64,000 nt of DNA from Prauserella cavernicola (GCF_016595675.1 NZ_JAENJH010000002.1:186001-250000); one strand, 5' to 3'. Positions 1 through 10,908 are shown, counted from the first letter of the stretch. Notes: a model not told the origin generated them from the sequence alone. Numbers and translations are program-made.

Positions 1-185
1 AACGCCATGACCTGTCCGTTGATGTCGCCGTTGATGCGCGCGAACGTGACCAGCGTGAGGTTCACTGCGTTGAGCATCAGCTCGATGCACATGAACACGA
101 CGATCGCGTTGCGCCGCACCAGTACGCCGACGGCGCCGATCGTGAAGAGCAGCGCCGACAGCAGCAGGTAGTACGTCGGGGTCAC
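1..185 (-). CDS. nuoK: NADH-quinone oxidoreductase subunit K, 3' end cut by window edge
   Basis: Small membrane subunit of complex I, part of the antiporter-like proton-pumping arm. The visible 61 residues begin [20 protein letters not shown] and hold a first hydrophobic helix, then the conserved region with [14 protein letters not shown], whose Glu is the membrane-embedded proton-pathway residue of the family. The GTG start overlaps the nuoJ stop as GTGA, so translation is probably coupled. nuoL, nuoM and nuoN are expected beyond the left edge. Family assignment is firm; completeness cannot be judged. Confidence 0.93.
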   Translation of the reverse strand, partial: MTPTYYLLLSALLFTIGAVGVLVRRNAIVVFMCIELMLNAVNLTLVTFARINGDINGQVMA

Positions 186-1045
186 GAGTTCTCCCTCTCC
201 TCCGACTGCTCCTCGGAGCCCGTGAGCGAGTGCGCGTCCGGCTGCGGCGTGTCGCCTGCCACCTGCTTGCGCTCGCCGCTCAGCTTGGCCGCGGAGGTCG
301 ACTCGATCAGCTCGGACAGCGACTCGGGAGCCACGGAGCCGTCGGGCAGCAGCGCGGGCGTCGCCACCGAGTTGGACGTGGCGAACACGCCCGGCCCCGG
401 CTTGGGCGACGGCCGCTCGTACTCACCGCGGAAGCGCGCCTCCACGAGCTCGCGCTGGGAACGCTTGCCCGTCTTGCCGTGCCGGTCGGTGAACGCGAGC
501 ACCATGGCGCCCATGGCCGCGGTGATCAGCAGCGCCGACGTCAGCTCGAACGGGAACAGGTAGTCGCTGAAGATGAGCCTGCCGAGCCCGCCGGCGGCAC
601 CGCCCTCCGGCGTCCACGGGTCGAGCGGCGGGGCCGGGGTGACGTCTGCCAGCGCCCTGGTCAGTGCGCCCGCCAGGACACCGGCGACGCCGATGCCCAG
701 GATGGCGGCGGCGAGCCGTTGCCCGCGCAGCACTTCCACGACCGAGTCCGACGATTCCCGCCCCACCATCATGAGCACGAACAGGAACAGCATCATGATC
801 GCGCCGGTGTAGACGATGATCTGTGTGAAGCCGAGGAACGGCGCCTGCTGGATCAGGTAGAGCATCCCCAGCGAGAGCATCGTGAGCACGAGCCACAGTG
901 CCGAGTGCACCGCGTTGCGCGCGAAGATCATGCCCAGCGCACCGGCGACCGCGATGGGTGCGAGCACCCAGAACGAGATCGCCTCGCCGGTGGAGACGGT
1001 CGCGTCGGCGCCAGCCTGGGCGAGGAACAGCGCGGTCGGGGTCAT
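182..1045 (-). CDS. nuoJ: NADH-quinone oxidoreductase subunit J
   Basis: Membrane subunit of complex I, 287 residues, with five predicted helices in the first two thirds ([17 protein letters not shown], then the [17 protein letters not shown] and [20 protein letters not shown] segments typical of NuoJ). The last 100 or so residues are a hydrophilic, Pro/Ser/Glu-rich tail, longer than in enterobacterial NuoJ and common in actinobacteria. The ATG at 1045 was chosen over longer in-frame extensions because it gives a 4-base ATGA overlap with the nuoI stop and starts directly before the first helix. Confidence 0.95.
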   Translation of the reverse strand: MTPTALFLAQAGADATVSTGEAISFWVLAPIAVAGALGMIFARNAVHSALWLVLTMLSLGMLYLIQQAPFLGFTQIIVYTGAIMMLFLFVLMMVGRESSDSVVEVLRGQRLAAAILGIGVAGVLAGALTRALADVTPAPPLDPWTPEGGAAGGLGRLIFSDYLFPFELTSALLITAAMGAMVLAFTDRHGKTGKRSQRELVEARFRGEYERPSPKPGPGVFATSNSVATPALLPDGSVAPESLSELIESTSAAKLSGERKQVAGDTPQPDAHSLTGSEEQSEERENS

Positions 1046-1608
1046 TGCACGGCCTTCTCTTCGGACGTCTCCACGGTCTCGCCCGAGGGGACGCCGCGGC
1101 CGCGGGCCAGCTCGGGGCCGTTCACGTAGTAGTCCTGCTCGTCGTCGCCGAGCCGCATCGGGTGCGGCGGCTGCTCCATGCCGGGCAGCAGCGGCGCGAG
1201 CAGGTCCTCCTTGGTGTAGATCAGCTTCTGCCGGTCGTCGTCGGCGAGCTCGTAGAAGTTGATCATCGTGAGGGACCGGGTCGGGCACGCCTCCACGCAC
1301 AGGCCGCAGCCGATGCAGCGCAGGTAGTTGATCTGGTAGTCCATGCCGTACCGCTCACCCGGCGAGAAGCGCTCGTCCTCGGTGTTGTCGCCACCCTCGA
1401 CGAAGATCGCGTCGGCGGGGCACGCCCAGGCGCACAGCTCGCAGCCGACGCACTTCTCGAGTCCGTCCGGGTGGCGGTTGAGCTGGTGCCTGCCGTGGTA
1501 GCGCGGGGCCGCGGGAGCACCGATCTCCGGGTACTCCTCGGTGATCACCTTCTTGAACATCATTCCGAAGGTGACGCCGAAGCCCTTGACCGGATCAAAG
1601 ATCCCCAT
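1042..1608 (-). CDS. nuoI: NADH-quinone oxidoreductase subunit I (2x 4Fe-4S ferredoxin)
   Basis: Peripheral-arm subunit of complex I carrying clusters N6a and N6b, which pass electrons towards NuoB. Two complete CxxCxxCxxxCP motifs are visible: Cys53, 56, 59, 63 and Cys98, 101, 104, 108. The protein is 188 residues with an acidic C-terminal extension after the ferredoxin fold. It overlaps nuoJ by ATGA, and its 5' end overlaps the 3' end of nuoH by 14 bases. No key residue is missing. Confidence 0.96.
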   Translation of the reverse strand: MGIFDPVKGFGVTFGMMFKKVITEEYPEIGAPAAPRYHGRHQLNRHPDGLEKCVGCELCAWACPADAIFVEGGDNTEDERFSPGERYGMDYQINYLRCIGCGLCVEACPTRSLTMINFYELADDDRQKLIYTKEDLLAPLLPGMEQPPHPMRLGDDEQDYYVNGPELARGRGVPSGETVETSEEKAVQ

Positions 1609-2926
1609 CGGAACCCTCCTTCGTCGAGGCGAGCGCTTCGGTCCGTTTACCGGACTTCGCCTTTGCCTTGAGCGCCTTGCGGCGCGGGGTCGTCTCCGGC
1701 ACCTTCAGGTCCAGCGGCGGCACCGGGTAGTCGCTGCCCGTGGTCGGCACCGAGTCGTCGTCCTCGATCTTCTTCTCCGGCAGCAGCAACGTCAGCAGCA
1801 CGATCACGACGATCGCGATACCGCCGATGACGAGGATCTGGCCCGTGGAGACGTTGCCGTCGTTGCGGATGGCCCGCACCAGCGCGATGAGCACCAGCCA
1901 CACGAGACCGGCCGGGACGAGGACCTTCCAGCCCAGCTTCATGAACTGGTCGTAGCGGAACCGCGGCAGCGTGCCGCGCAGCCAGATGAAGCCGAACAGC
2001 AGCACGAACATCTTGCCGAAGAACCACAGGACCGGGAACCAGCCCTGGTTCAGCGGGGAGTCGAGCCCGACGAACGGGAACATCCAGCCGCCGAGGAACA
2101 GTGTCGTCGCGAACGCCGAGACGATCACCATGTTCGTGTACTCGGCGAGGAAGAACATCGCGAACTTCATCGAGCTGTACTCGGTGTGGAAACCGCCGAC
2201 GAGCTCGGACTCGGCCTCGGGCAGGTCGAACGGCGCGCGGTTGGTCTCGCCGACCATCGAGATCAGGTAGATCACGAAGCTCGGCAGCAGCAGGTAGAAG
2301 TACCAGCCACTCGCCTGTGCCTCCACGATCTCGCCGGTGGCCATCGACTGCGCGTAGAGCACGACGCCGATGATCGCCAGGCCCATCGCGATCTCGTAGG
2401 AGATCACCTGCGCGGCCGAACGCATGCCGCCGAGCAGCGGGTACGGCGAGCCGGACGCCCAGCCGGCGAGCACGATGCCGTAGACGCCGATCGAGGCGCC
2501 CGCGAGCACCAGCAGCACTCCGACCGGGAGCTCGACGAGCTGCAGCACGGTGCGCTCGCCGAAGATCGTCACCTCGGGTCCGAACGGGATCGCGGCGAGC
2601 CCGATCAGTGCGGGCACCACGGCGATGATCGGCGCGAGGAAGTACACCTTGCGGTCGGCCGTGTCGGGGATGACCTGTTCCTTGAACGGCAGCTTGATCG
2701 CGTCCGCGATGGCCTGCAGCGACCCAAACGGGCCCACCCGGTTGGGGCCGGGGCGGTTCTGCATCCGGCCGACGATCTTGCGCTCGCCGACGATCATCAC
2801 GACGGTCAGGACCGGGCCCACGAGCATGAGCACGACGGCCTTGATCAGGATGAGCCACAGCGGGTCGTCCGCCAGCAGCTCGGCCCTGGTCATGGGCTCC
2901 TGCACCTGGGCGAGCAACGGGGTCAC
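1595..2926 (-). CDS. nuoH: NADH-quinone oxidoreductase subunit H
   Basis: Membrane subunit at the junction of the two arms, lining the quinone chamber. About 443 residues with eight or nine helices. The family signatures [20 protein letters not shown] and, later, the [18 protein letters not shown] segment are present (the latter forms the charged loop near the quinone site). The tail after the last helix is Lys/Glu-rich. The GTG at 2926 overlaps the nuoG stop as GTGA, matching the rest of the operon; an internal ATG at 2893 (MTRAELL) is the alternative and would shorten it by 11 residues. Confidence 0.94.
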   Translation of the reverse strand: MTPLLAQVQEPMTRAELLADDPLWLILIKAVVLMLVGPVLTVVMIVGERKIVGRMQNRPGPNRVGPFGSLQAIADAIKLPFKEQVIPDTADRKVYFLAPIIAVVPALIGLAAIPFGPEVTIFGERTVLQLVELPVGVLLVLAGASIGVYGIVLAGWASGSPYPLLGGMRSAAQVISYEIAMGLAIIGVVLYAQSMATGEIVEAQASGWYFYLLLPSFVIYLISMVGETNRAPFDLPEAESELVGGFHTEYSSMKFAMFFLAEYTNMVIVSAFATTLFLGGWMFPFVGLDSPLNQGWFPVLWFFGKMFVLLFGFIWLRGTLPRFRYDQFMKLGWKVLVPAGLVWLVLIALVRAIRNDGNVSTGQILVIGGIAIVVIVLLTLLLPEKKIEDDDSVPTTGSDYPVPPLDLKVPETTPRRKALKAKAKSGKRTEALASTKEGSDGDL

Positions 2927-5424
2927 CGGGCACCTCCGGCCGCGATCGAGACGACGGAGCCGTGTCCGGCGCCGAGCGTGGCGCGGACCTTGGAGCCCGG
3001 CGAGTTGCCCGGCAGCCACACCACGCCGTCAGGCAGGTCGGCGACCACGATCGGCAGTGAGATCGACCCGCGGTCGGTCGAAACGGTGACGTGCCCGCCC
3101 AGTCCCTCCGCGGTGGCGGCCGACATCCTGGCGACCACGGCGCGAGCCGTTCCCGCCAGGTGCGGCTCGTCGATCAGCAGCGAGCCGTCGTCGATCAGCT
3201 GCCGCCAGGTCGCCAGCACGGCCTGTCCCGCACCCGGCGTGGCCGCCTGCTGATGCGGCACGTCCGGCGCTGCGGTGAAGGGCACCTTTACTGCATCAGA
3301 TGCAGTAAAGGTGCCCTTCACCGCAAGTCGCGCGAAGTCGCCCGCCGCAGCGGCTGGCGTCTGGGTGAAGAGGTCGGCGTCCATTTCCACGCCGAGGGTG
3401 TCCAGCACGCGGCAGTCCGGCAGCGCGCCCGTGCCCTCGAGCGAGACGGGGAACTCGCGGTGGCGGCCCTCCCAGTTGAGGAAGCTGCCCGCCTTCTCGT
3501 CCACCGGCGCGATGGGCAGCACCACGTCGGCGTGGTCGGTGACGCCGCTGGGCCGCATCTCCAGGCTCACCACGAAACCGGCCGCGGCGAGCGCCTCGCG
3601 CGCCAGCGCCGGGTCGGGCAGGTCGTTGGGGTCGACGCCGCCGACCACCAGGCCGTCGAGTTCGCCTGCGACGAGCGCGGTGAGGATTCCCGTGGTGTCG
3701 CGGCCCGGTTCGGCGGGCAGCGCTCCCTCGGCGAGTCCCCACACCTGCTCCACCTCGGTGCGAGCGGCGGCGTCGGTGACCGCGCGACCACCGGGCAGCA
3801 GCGTCGGCAGCGCGCCGACCTCCACCGCGCCGCGCTCGCCCGCCCTGCGCGGGATCCACGCGAGCCGGGCGCCGGTGCGCTCGGCCAGCCGGTGCAGCGC
3901 GGTGAACAGACCCGGGACCTCGGCGGCCCGCTCGCCGACGAGCACCACGGCGCCCTCGGCCCGGAGGCTCTCGTCGAGGTCGGGCGCGTGCTGGGCGATG
4001 CCCTCGACCGCGCTCGCCTCGGCGCCCGGCACGCAGGCGAGCAGCTCGCCGAACGTCCTGTCGACGGCCGGCGTCGTCCACTGTCCGATGTGGACCACCT
4101 GGGTGCCGCGGTTCCGAGCGCCCTTGCGCAGCCGCAGGAAGACCGCGGGGGCCTCCTCCTCCGGCTCGAAGGCCACGCACAGCACCAGCGGAGCGTGCTC
4201 CAGCGCGTGGAAGGTGACCCCGTTCTCGGGGCCGGTGCCCACCACACGGGAGCCGAGGAAGTCCAGCTCCTCGGCCGAGTGCGCCCTGGCCCTGAAGTCG
4301 ATGTCGTTGGTGCGCAACGCGACGCGGGCGAACTTGGCGTAGGAGTAGGCGTCCTCAACCGTCGACCTGCCACCGGAGAGCACCGCCGCGCCCTTGCCGT
4401 CGCGAGCCTTGGCCAGTCCCTCGGCCGCCGCCCGCAGCGCCTGCGTCCACGACGCCTCTTCGAGCTCACCGGTCTCGGCGTTGCGCACGAGCGGCGTGCG
4501 GATGCGATCGGAGGCGGTCGCGTAGCGGAACGCGAACCGGCCCTTGTCGCAGACCCACTCCTCGTTGACCTCGGGGTCCTCGCCCGCGAGCTTGCGCATC
4601 ACCTTGCCGCGCCGGAAGTCCGTGCGCTCCGCGCAGCCCGACGAGCAGTGCTCGCACACGCTCGGCGACGACACGAGGTCGAACGGCCGCGACCGGAACC
4701 GGTACTGCGCGCTGGTGAGCGCGCCGACCGGGCAGATCTGGATGGTGTTGCCGGAGAAGTAGCTCTGGAACGGCTTGCCGCTCGAGGTCCGCGACGCCAT
4801 GTCCAGCACGTCCGCGGTCTCCGCGGTACCGATCTGCTGGTGCGCGCCGCGCTCGAGCAGCTCGATGAACGGGTCGCCCGCGATCTGCGCGGAGAACCGC
4901 GTGCAGCGCTGGCAGAGCACGCACCGCTCGCGGTCGAGCAGCACCTGCGTCGAGATCGGCAGCGGCTTCGGGAACGTGCGCTTCTTGTCGCGGAAGCGCG
5001 ACTCCGGCCTGCCGTGCGCCATCGCCTGGTTCTGCAGCGGGCACTCGCCGCCCTTGTCGCAGATCGGGCAGTCCAGCGGGTGGTTGATCAGCAGCAGCTC
5101 CATCACGCCCTGCTGCGCCTTGTCGGCGACGGGCGAGGTGCGCTGCGTCTTGACCACCATGCCGTCGGCGACCGTCATCGTGCACGAAGCCTGCGGCTTC
5201 GGCATCGGCCTGCCGCCCATCTCCACCTCGACCAGGCACTGGCGGCACGCGCCTGCCGGGTCGAGCAGTGGGTGGTCGCAGAACCGCGGGACGACAGTGC
5301 CGAGCCGTTCGGCGGTGCGGATCAGCAACTCGCCCTTGGGCGCGATGACCTCTTCACCGTCGACGGTCAGTTTGACGTGACCCTCGGGTACTTCGACCTT
5401 GGGCTCTTCTGGAGCCATCGTCAT
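2923..5424 (-). CDS. nuoG: NADH-quinone oxidoreductase subunit G, with an in-frame palindromic insert
   Basis: Iron-sulfur and molybdopterin-oxidoreductase-like subunit of complex I (833 residues). The N-terminal 2Fe-2S domain has Cys49, 60, 63 and 81. It is followed by the [13 protein letters not shown] and [11 protein letters not shown] cluster motifs and by a CEHCSSGC motif for the extra N7 cluster found in only some bacteria. The molybdopterin-like domain runs to about residue 690 and a MopB-type C-terminal domain starts near 735. Residues about 700-718 are encoded by a 55-bp perfect palindrome that also occurs between genes elsewhere in the window. The reading frame stays open, and the insert sits in the linker between the two domains, where it may be tolerated. 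ATGA overlap with nuoF sets the start. Confidence 0.95.
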   Translation of the reverse strand: MTMAPEEPKVEVPEGHVKLTVDGEEVIAPKGELLIRTAERLGTVVPRFCDHPLLDPAGACRQCLVEVEMGGRPMPKPQASCTMTVADGMVVKTQRTSPVADKAQQGVMELLLINHPLDCPICDKGGECPLQNQAMAHGRPESRFRDKKRTFPKPLPISTQVLLDRERCVLCQRCTRFSAQIAGDPFIELLERGAHQQIGTAETADVLDMASRTSSGKPFQSYFSGNTIQICPVGALTSAQYRFRSRPFDLVSSPSVCEHCSSGCAERTDFRRGKVMRKLAGEDPEVNEEWVCDKGRFAFRYATASDRIRTPLVRNAETGELEEASWTQALRAAAEGLAKARDGKGAAVLSGGRSTVEDAYSYAKFARVALRTNDIDFRARAHSAEELDFLGSRVVGTGPENGVTFHALEHAPLVLCVAFEPEEEAPAVFLRLRKGARNRGTQVVHIGQWTTPAVDRTFGELLACVPGAEASAVEGIAQHAPDLDESLRAEGAVVLVGERAAEVPGLFTALHRLAERTGARLAWIPRRAGERGAVEVGALPTLLPGGRAVTDAAARTEVEQVWGLAEGALPAEPGRDTTGILTALVAGELDGLVVGGVDPNDLPDPALAREALAAAGFVVSLEMRPSGVTDHADVVLPIAPVDEKAGSFLNWEGRHREFPVSLEGTGALPDCRVLDTLGVEMDADLFTQTPAAAAGDFARLAVKGTFTASDAVKVPFTAAPDVPHQQAATPGAGQAVLATWRQLIDDGSLLIDEPHLAGTARAVVARMSAATAEGLGGHVTVSTDRGSISLPIVVADLPDGVVWLPGNSPGSKVRATLGAGHGSVVSIAAGGAR
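3271..3325. repeat. Palindromic repeat copy 1, inside nuoG
   Basis: Perfect 25-base inverted repeat (arms 3271-3295 and 3301-3325, spacer TCAGA). It shares its arms with copies at 16390, 18522, 37886 and 40176. Read in the nuoG frame it encodes [18 protein letters not shown], with no stop codon. It is the only copy in a coding region. Perfect arms suggest recent arrival or active maintenance. Confidence 0.95.
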
Positions 5425-6704
5425 GCTTGTGCTCCCACCAGCTCACGCTTGTTGCTCTCACACAGCGCCAGGAACTCGTCCCGGAAGTACTTGATGCCGC
5501 TGGTGATGGGGCTGACCGCACCGTCACCGAGTGCGCAGAACGACCGGCCGAAGATGTTGTCGCAGACGTCGAGGAGGGTGTCGATGTCCTCTTCGGTGCC
5601 GTGACCGTCGACCATGCGCTCGAGGATCTGGGCGAGCCAGTACGTGCCCTCGCGGCACGGAGTGCACTTGCCGCAGGACTCGTGCTCGTAGAACTGCGTC
5701 CACTTCATCACTGCCCACGGCACCGACACGGTCTCGTTGAAGATCTGCACCGCGGTGGTGCCGAGCATCGAGCCGGCCTCGGCCGCGCCCTCGAAGTCCA
5801 GCGGCACGTCCAGGTGCTCAGCCGTGAACAGCGGCGTCGACGACCCGCCCGGCGTCCAGAACTTCAGCGGGATGCCGTCCTTCATGCCCCCGCACAGCTC
5901 CAGCAGCTCCCGCAGCGTGGTGCCCAGCGGAGCCTCGTACTGGCCGGGCCGCTCGACGTGACCGGAGATCGAGAAGATCTTCGGCCCCGGCGACTTCTCG
6001 CGGCCCATCTGACGGAACCAGTCGGCGCCGCCGTTGACGATGTAGGGCACGCTCGCGATCGTCTCGACGTTGTTCACCGTCGTCGGCGCGGCGTAGAGAC
6101 CCGCGGCGGCGGGGAACGGCGGCTTGAGCCTCGGCTGGCCGCGGCGACCCTCGAGCGAGTCGAGCAGCGCCGTCTCCTCACCGCAGATGTAGGCGCCGGC
6201 TCCCGCGTGGACGGTGAGCTCCAGGTCGAAGCCGGAGCCGAGGATGTCGGCGCCGAGGTAGCCCGCCGCCTGCGCCTCCCGGACCGCCGCGTTGAGCCTG
6301 CGGATCGGGTGCAGCGCCTCGCCGCGCACGTAGATGAAGCAGTGGTGCGAGCGCATCGCGTACGCCGCGATGACACAACCCTCGATGAGCGAGTGCGGGT
6401 CGGCCATCATCAGCGGGATGTCCTTGCAGGTTCCCGGCTCGCCCTCGTCGGCGTTGATCACGAGGTAGTGCGGCTTGTCCTCGTTGGGCGGCATGAACGA
6501 CCACTTGACGCCCGCCGGGAAGCCCGCACCGCCCCGGCCGCGCAGGCCGGAGTCCTTGACCAGCTGCACGAGCTGTTCCGGGGAGCCCTTGAGCGCCTTG
6601 CGCAGCGCCGAGTAGCCCTCGAGGTCCTCGTAGGTGGACAGCCGCCACGACTGCGGCGAGAGCCACCTCTTGGTGAGTACCGGGGTAATCGGATCGGCCG
6701 TCAT
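5421..6704 (-). CDS. nuoF: NADH-quinone oxidoreductase subunit F (NADH/FMN-binding)
   Basis: Entry subunit of complex I: binds NADH and FMN and holds 4Fe-4S cluster N3. The glycine-rich [10 protein letters not shown] loop at residues 56-65 and EPGTCKD near 89-95 match the FMN/NADH site. Cys344, 347, 350 and 390 are the N3 ligands ([11 protein letters not shown] and SFCALGDG). Length 427 residues is normal. The ATG at 6704 overlaps the nuoE stop as ATGA; much longer in-frame upstream sequence is open only because of high GC and lies on top of nuoE. Confidence 0.96.
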   Translation of the reverse strand: MTADPITPVLTKRWLSPQSWRLSTYEDLEGYSALRKALKGSPEQLVQLVKDSGLRGRGGAGFPAGVKWSFMPPNEDKPHYLVINADEGEPGTCKDIPLMMADPHSLIEGCVIAAYAMRSHHCFIYVRGEALHPIRRLNAAVREAQAAGYLGADILGSGFDLELTVHAGAGAYICGEETALLDSLEGRRGQPRLKPPFPAAAGLYAAPTTVNNVETIASVPYIVNGGADWFRQMGREKSPGPKIFSISGHVERPGQYEAPLGTTLRELLELCGGMKDGIPLKFWTPGGSSTPLFTAEHLDVPLDFEGAAEAGSMLGTTAVQIFNETVSVPWAVMKWTQFYEHESCGKCTPCREGTYWLAQILERMVDGHGTEEDIDTLLDVCDNIFGRSFCALGDGAVSPITSGIKYFRDEFLALCESNKRELVGAQA

Positions 6705-7561
6705 TTCGCCTCCACCTCCGGCAGCGGCGCGTCGTCCGCCATCGCTGGTGCCGTCCAGCCGCGGTCCGCGGCCAGTTGCGCGCCCCGCAACGTCTCCACG
6801 GCCTGCGACGGCCCGTCGACGTCGATGCGGTACGCCTCCTCGTCCTCGGGGAAGAACCCGGCGAGCTGGCGCTCCACGGCCTTGAAGTCCGAGAGCGGCG
6901 CCCCGCGCGTAGGGGCGGGCTTCTCCCCGCGCCGCAACGCGTCCACGAGCTCCACCGCCGAGTCCGGCGTCTGGTTGTCGTAGTACTCGTAGTTGACCTG
7001 CAGCACGGGACCGAGGTCGCACGCGGCGAGGCACTCGGCGTGCTCGATGGTGATCGAGCCCTGCTCGCCGGGAGTGCCCGCGGTCTGCTCGTGCCCGAGC
7101 GGTTTCCCGTCCTCGCCGAGGTGTTCTCCGAGTCGCTTGTAGATCGCGTCGCCGCCGAGTGCCGCGCACAGCGTGTTGGTGCACACGCTCACGAGGTGCT
7201 CGCCGCACGGCTTGCGCTTGTACATCGTGTAGAACGTGGCGACCGCGCTGACCTCGGCCTCGGAGAGCCCGAGCTGCTCGCCGCAGAAGGCGATGCCCTC
7301 CTGGCTCACGTAGCCCTGCACCGACTGCACCAGGTGCAGCATCGGCAGCAGCGCAGAACGCGACTGCGGGTAGCGGGCCGCCAGCGCCTGCGCCTCGGCC
7401 ACCGTGGCCGCGTCGAACGGGGAGGCCAGCGGCTCGTCGGCCAGCATGCCCTCCTCGCGCACCGGCGAGATGCCGACGACGTCGACGTCGGCACCGGCGG
7501 CGGCGAACGTCTCCTTGGCGGGCTCCGCGCCCGGCCTCGGCGTCTCCGACGGCGTGGTCAT
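6701..7561 (-). CDS. nuoE: NADH-quinone oxidoreductase subunit E (2Fe-2S)
   Basis: Thioredoxin-like 2Fe-2S subunit of the NADH module, carrying cluster N1a. The ligands are Cys127 and Cys132 (CTNTLC) and Cys177 and Cys181 (CLAAC). At 286 residues it is longer than enterobacterial NuoE because of an N-terminal extension of about 45 residues and an acidic C-terminal tail, both usual in actinobacteria. Start and stop overlap nuoD and nuoF by four bases each. Confidence 0.95.
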   Translation of the reverse strand: MTTPSETPRPGAEPAKETFAAAGADVDVVGISPVREEGMLADEPLASPFDAATVAEAQALAARYPQSRSALLPMLHLVQSVQGYVSQEGIAFCGEQLGLSEAEVSAVATFYTMYKRKPCGEHLVSVCTNTLCAALGGDAIYKRLGEHLGEDGKPLGHEQTAGTPGEQGSITIEHAECLAACDLGPVLQVNYEYYDNQTPDSAVELVDALRRGEKPAPTRGAPLSDFKAVERQLAGFFPEDEEAYRIDVDGPSQAVETLRGAQLAADRGWTAPAMADDAPLPEVEAK

Positions 7562-8928
7562 CGGTCCACTCCCCCCATCACCGGGTCGATCGAGGCGACC
7601 GCGGCGATCACGTCGGCGACCAGTCCGCCCTCCGACATCGCGGGCATCGACTGCAGATTCACGAAGCTCGGTTCGCGCACGTGGACGCGCAGCGGCCGGG
7701 TGCCCCCGTCGGAGACGAGGTGGAAGCCGAGCTCGCCGCGCGGCGACTCCACCGGCGCGTACACCTGGCCCGGCGGCACGTGGAAGCCCTCGGTCACGAG
7801 CTTGAAGTGGTGGATCAGCGACTCCATCGACTGACCCATGATCTTGCGGACGTGCTCGAGCGAGTTGCCCATGCCGTCGCTGGAGACCGACAGCTGCGCC
7901 GGCCACGCGACCTTCTTGTCCTCCACCATCACCGGGCCCGGCTCGAGGCGCTTGAGCACCTGCCGGACGATCTTCAGCGACTGGTGCATCTCCTCGACCC
8001 GGATCAGGTACCGGGCCCAGCAGTCGGCGTCGGTCGAGGTGGGGATGTCGAACTCGAACTCCTCGTAGCTCGAGTACGGCTCCACCTTGCGCAGGTCCCA
8101 CGGCAGGCCCGCGGAACGCAGCACCGGGCCGGTGACGCCGAGCGCGAGGCACGCGTCGACGGGCAGGTAGCCGACGCCCTTGAGCCGGTTGCGCCAGATC
8201 GGCTGACCGGTGAAGAGCTTGTCGTAGAGCGGAAGGCGCTCGTCCATCACCTTGCAGAAGCTGGTGACGGCCTCGTGGAAGTCCTCGGGCATGTCCTGCG
8301 CGAGCCCGCCGGGACGGATGAACGCGTGGTTCATGCGCAGACCGGTGAGGTGCTCCAGCAGGTGCAGCACTTCCTCCCGCTCGCGGAAGCCGAGCGTCAT
8401 CGCCGTGGTGGCACCGAGTTCCATGCCGCCGGTGGCGATGTAGACGAGGTGCGAGCCGATGCGGTTGAGCTCGAGCAGCAGGATGCGCAGCAGCTGCGCC
8501 CGCTTGGGCACCTCGATGTCGAGCAGCTTCTCGACGGCGAGGCAGTAGCCCATCTCGTTCGACAGCGGCGCGAGGTAGTCCATGCGCGTCACGAACGTGA
8601 CGCCCTGGGTCCACGTCCGGTACTCGCAGTTCTTCTCGATCCCGGTGTGCAGGTAGCCGATGACCGAGCGGAGCTGGGTGACGGTCTCGCCCTCCATCTC
8701 CAGCACGAGCCGGAGCACGCCGTGCGTCGACGGGTGCTGCGGGCCCATGTTGATGACCATGCGCTCGTCGTGCGAGGCGTCGGAGAGGACGTCGTCCCAG
8801 TCCCCGCCGCTGACCGTGTAGACACGGCCCTCGGTGGTCTCGCGGTGTTCGGCGTACCGGGTGTCCGAGCCCTCGGCCGTGGTGTCGGTGCCGGTCGTCG
8901 CGTCGGCGAGCCGATCGCTCGATGTCAT
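7558..8928 (-). CDS. nuoD: NADH-quinone oxidoreductase subunit D (49-kDa)
   Basis: Hydrogenase-derived subunit forming the quinone pocket with NuoB and NuoH. The 456-residue protein shows [15 protein letters not shown] (quinone-site His) near residue 60, then [11 protein letters not shown], and the C-terminal motif MGGVDR at the very end. An extra N-terminal stretch of about 45 polar residues precedes the conserved core. Separate nuoC and nuoD genes are present, unlike the fused nuoCD of enterobacteria. ATGA overlap with nuoC supports the start. Confidence 0.96.
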   Translation of the reverse strand: MTSSDRLADATTGTDTTAEGSDTRYAEHRETTEGRVYTVSGGDWDDVLSDASHDERMVINMGPQHPSTHGVLRLVLEMEGETVTQLRSVIGYLHTGIEKNCEYRTWTQGVTFVTRMDYLAPLSNEMGYCLAVEKLLDIEVPKRAQLLRILLLELNRIGSHLVYIATGGMELGATTAMTLGFREREEVLHLLEHLTGLRMNHAFIRPGGLAQDMPEDFHEAVTSFCKVMDERLPLYDKLFTGQPIWRNRLKGVGYLPVDACLALGVTGPVLRSAGLPWDLRKVEPYSSYEEFEFDIPTSTDADCWARYLIRVEEMHQSLKIVRQVLKRLEPGPVMVEDKKVAWPAQLSVSSDGMGNSLEHVRKIMGQSMESLIHHFKLVTEGFHVPPGQVYAPVESPRGELGFHLVSDGGTRPLRVHVREPSFVNLQSMPAMSEGGLVADVIAAVASIDPVMGGVDR

Positions 8929-9716
8929 GAGTACGACCTCCGAGTGTCCGGCGGCGGGATCTCCGCGCCCTTGTACTCCACCGGGATCCCGCCGAGCGGG
9001 TAGTCCTTGCGCTGGGGGAACCCGTCCCAGTCGTCCGGCATCAGGATGCGCGTGAGCGCGGGGTGGCCGTCGTAGACGATGCCGAACATGTCGTAGGCCT
9101 CGCGCTCCTGCCAGTCGGCGGTCGGATAGACCTCCACAATGGAGGGAACATGGGGCGGGTCGTCAGGGTTGTCGCAGTCGAGCGTCACCTCGAGGCGGAT
9201 CCGGCGCCGGTACGTCATCGACGTCAGGTGGTACACCGAGTGCAGCCGCTGGGGCACGTCGACGCCGTAGTCCACGCCGGACACCGAGCTGCACAACTCG
9301 AACCGCAGCCCCGCGTCGTCGCGCAGCGTGCGGCAGATGGCGACGAGGTGGTCGCGGTCGACGTAGAACGTGATCTCGCCGCGGTCGACGGTCACCTGCT
9401 GCACGGACTCGGCGGGGATGCCGTTGTCGGCCAGCGCCGCGTAGAACTCGTCGGCGAACTCGTCGAACCAGCCGCCGTAGGGCCGCTCGGCGGGCGGCAC
9501 GGAGTACGCGGGCAGGCGGAGCCCGCCGTAACCGGAGGTGTCCCCGGTTCCCGAGACACCGAACATTCCCTTGCGTTGCCTGCCCGCGACCACGGGCTCG
9601 GCGGGACGGGCAGGCTCGGCGCTCGTCGGTTCGAGACCGCCCTCTGCCCGCTCGGCGCTCGACTGTCCCGCGCCGGGTTCCGGGTTCTCGGCGTGCCTCT
9701 CGTCATTCTCGGACAT
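8925..9716 (-). CDS. nuoC: NADH-quinone oxidoreductase subunit C (30-kDa)
   Basis: Peripheral-arm subunit without cofactors that packs against NuoD. The core contains the family signature around [20 protein letters not shown] followed by [19 protein letters not shown], close to the C-terminus. The first 75 residues are a low-complexity Glu/Pro/Ala-rich extension seen in actinobacterial NuoC. The start at 9716 lies 7 bases after the nuoB stop. Confidence 0.95.
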   Translation of the reverse strand: MSENDERHAENPEPGAGQSSAERAEGGLEPTSAEPARPAEPVVAGRQRKGMFGVSGTGDTSGYGGLRLPAYSVPPAERPYGGWFDEFADEFYAALADNGIPAESVQQVTVDRGEITFYVDRDHLVAICRTLRDDAGLRFELCSSVSGVDYGVDVPQRLHSVYHLTSMTYRRRIRLEVTLDCDNPDDPPHVPSIVEVYPTADWQEREAYDMFGIVYDGHPALTRILMPDDWDGFPQRKDYPLGGIPVEYKGAEIPPPDTRRSYS

Positions 9717-9723
9717 GGCAGAC

Positions 9724-10272
9724 CTACTTCTTCGCGTACTTGATCGACGACGGCACGATCGCGGTGGTCTCGCCGCTGGCCGCGCGGGCCGCGGCGCGGC
9801 GCGGGCCCATCGGCTCGTCCTGGATCTTGGCGTGCAGCTTGAGGATCGCGTCGAGGAGCATCTCCGGCCTCGGCGGACAGCCGGGCAGGTACATGTCCAC
9901 GGGAACGATGTGGTCGACGCCCTGCACGACGGCGTAGTTGTTGAACATGCCGCCGGAGGAGGCGCACACGCCCATCGCGATCACCCAGCGCGGCTCGGGC
10001 ATCTGGTCGTAGATCTGACGCAGGACGGGAGCCATCTTCTGGGTCACCCGGCCCGCCACGATCATCAGATCCGCCTGACGCGGCGTGGCACTGAAGCGCT
10101 CCATGCCGAACCGCGCGATGTCGTAGCGGGACCCGCCGGTGGTCATCATCTCGATGGCGCAGCAGGCGAGCCCGAACGTCGCGGGCCACAGGGAGTTCTT
10201 GCGAGCCCAGTTGACCACGCCCTCGAGCTTGGCCAGCAGGATTCCGTTGGGGAGATTCTCTTCGAGACCCAT
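9724..10272 (-). CDS. nuoB: NADH-quinone oxidoreductase subunit B (cluster N2)
   Basis: Subunit holding the terminal 4Fe-4S cluster N2 next to quinone. The 182-residue protein has the tandem Cys37-Cys38 (LACCAIEMM), Cys103 (GVCASSGG) and Cys132 (PGCPPRPE), the four N2 ligands. The ATG at 10272 matches the usual N-terminus ([10 protein letters not shown]); upstream in-frame codons belong to nuoA. It lies five bases after the nuoA stop. Confidence 0.96.
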   Translation of the reverse strand: MGLEENLPNGILLAKLEGVVNWARKNSLWPATFGLACCAIEMMTTGGSRYDIARFGMERFSATPRQADLMIVAGRVTQKMAPVLRQIYDQMPEPRWVIAMGVCASSGGMFNNYAVVQGVDHIVPVDMYLPGCPPRPEMLLDAILKLHAKIQDEPMGPRRAAARAASGETTAIVPSSIKYAKK

Positions 10273-10277
10273 AGCCC

Positions 10278-10700
10278 TCAGTTCCAATCCAGCCCGCCGC
10301 GCCGCCATACGTAGGCGTCGGCGATGAAGAAGGTTGCGATGAAGAGCGTGGCCGCCGCGACGCCCCACAGGCCGAGCGCGTCGGCCGAGACCGCGTACGG
10401 GAACAGGAACACCATCTCGATGTCGAAGAGGATGAACAGCATCGCGGTCACGTAGTAGGCGACCGGCATCCGCCCCGCGCCGACGAGCGGCTGCGGGGAC
10501 GGTTCGATGCCGCACTCGTAGGCCGAGAACTTTGCCCTGTTGAAACGACTCGGTCCGAGTAACGGCCCCAGCAGCACGGACAACGTCGCGAAGGCGAGCG
10601 CGAGGACGAAGATCAGCACCAGCGGCAGGTAGACACCGAGGCCGGCATCCGGGCCGCCTTGTGCCAACACCACTCCTGCCGAGGCAACCGATGAGTTCAC
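10278..10700 (-). CDS. nuoA: NADH-quinone oxidoreductase subunit A
   Basis: First gene of the nuo operon; three-helix membrane subunit. Helices at about residues 23-45, 82-103 and 108-130; the conserved loop [11 protein letters not shown] and the [20 protein letters not shown] segment are present. The GTG start at 10700 is preceded by AAAGGATGG about eight bases upstream. The 400-bp region before it holds the presumed operon control sites. Confidence 0.95.
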   Translation of the reverse strand: MNSSVASAGVVLAQGGPDAGLGVYLPLVLIFVLALAFATLSVLLGPLLGPSRFNRAKFSAYECGIEPSPQPLVGAGRMPVAYYVTAMLFILFDIEMVFLFPYAVSADALGLWGVAAATLFIATFFIADAYVWRRGGLDWN

Positions 10701-10794
10701 TGCGGCACCATCCTTTCCGCGCCGCTGCGTTACGGACGTGTGTTCTGCGCGACTTCTGGGCGGGACCCTAAGGGATCTGGCTCACACCTCTGAG

Positions 10795-10810
10795 AGTTAG
10801 GCCACCCTTA
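10795..10810 (+). repeat. AGTTAGGccACCCTTA motif, copy 1
   Basis: 16-mer matching 14 of 16 bases with the minus-strand 16-mer at 10964-10979, so the two copies face opposite ways and flank the Rex sites. The GTTAGG...ACC half sites recall DtxR/IdeR-type iron boxes, but the fit is incomplete. It overlaps the candidate nuo -10. Confidence 0.45.
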
Positions 10811-10824
10811 CCCGGCGTGTTCAA
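10795..10824 (-). promoter_or_regulatory. Candidate nuo operon promoter
   Basis: Minus strand -35 TTGAAC (10824-10819) and -10-like CTAACT (10800-10795) with an 18-base spacer. It would give a leader of about 85 bases. The -10 fits only loosely, and the Rex sites lie 30-80 bases upstream of it rather than on it, so a second promoter inside the Rex sites is possible. Confidence 0.3.
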
Positions 10825-10857
10825 CCACCGCGGTCACCACCTTCGAACAGAACTCCG

Positions 10858-10877
10858 CTTGTGAAAAGGTTCACAAG
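10858..10877. promoter_or_regulatory. Rex operator (ROP) 1 upstream of nuo
   Basis: Perfect palindrome CTTGTGAA-AAGG-TTCACAAG. It contains TTGTGAA-N4-TTCACAA, which agrees with the Rex operator described for Streptomyces. Rex itself is encoded at 44113-44940. Centre-to-centre distance to the second site is 32 bp, about three helical turns. Confidence 0.8.
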
Positions 10878-10890
10878 CTTCTCGTCGAAG

Positions 10891-10908
10891 TTGTGAAGCC
10901 GTTCACAA
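10891..10908. promoter_or_regulatory. Rex operator (ROP) 2 upstream of nuo
   Basis: Perfect palindrome TTGTGAA-GCCG-TTCACAA, same arms and spacer length as the site at 10858. Two intact sites on the same helix face suggest cooperative or looped Rex binding on the nuo operon. Confidence 0.8.

Noticed and set aside
3091-5604. An 837-codon plus-strand open frame
   Set aside because: It is a shadow of nuoG, Arg/Ala/His-rich without any domain.
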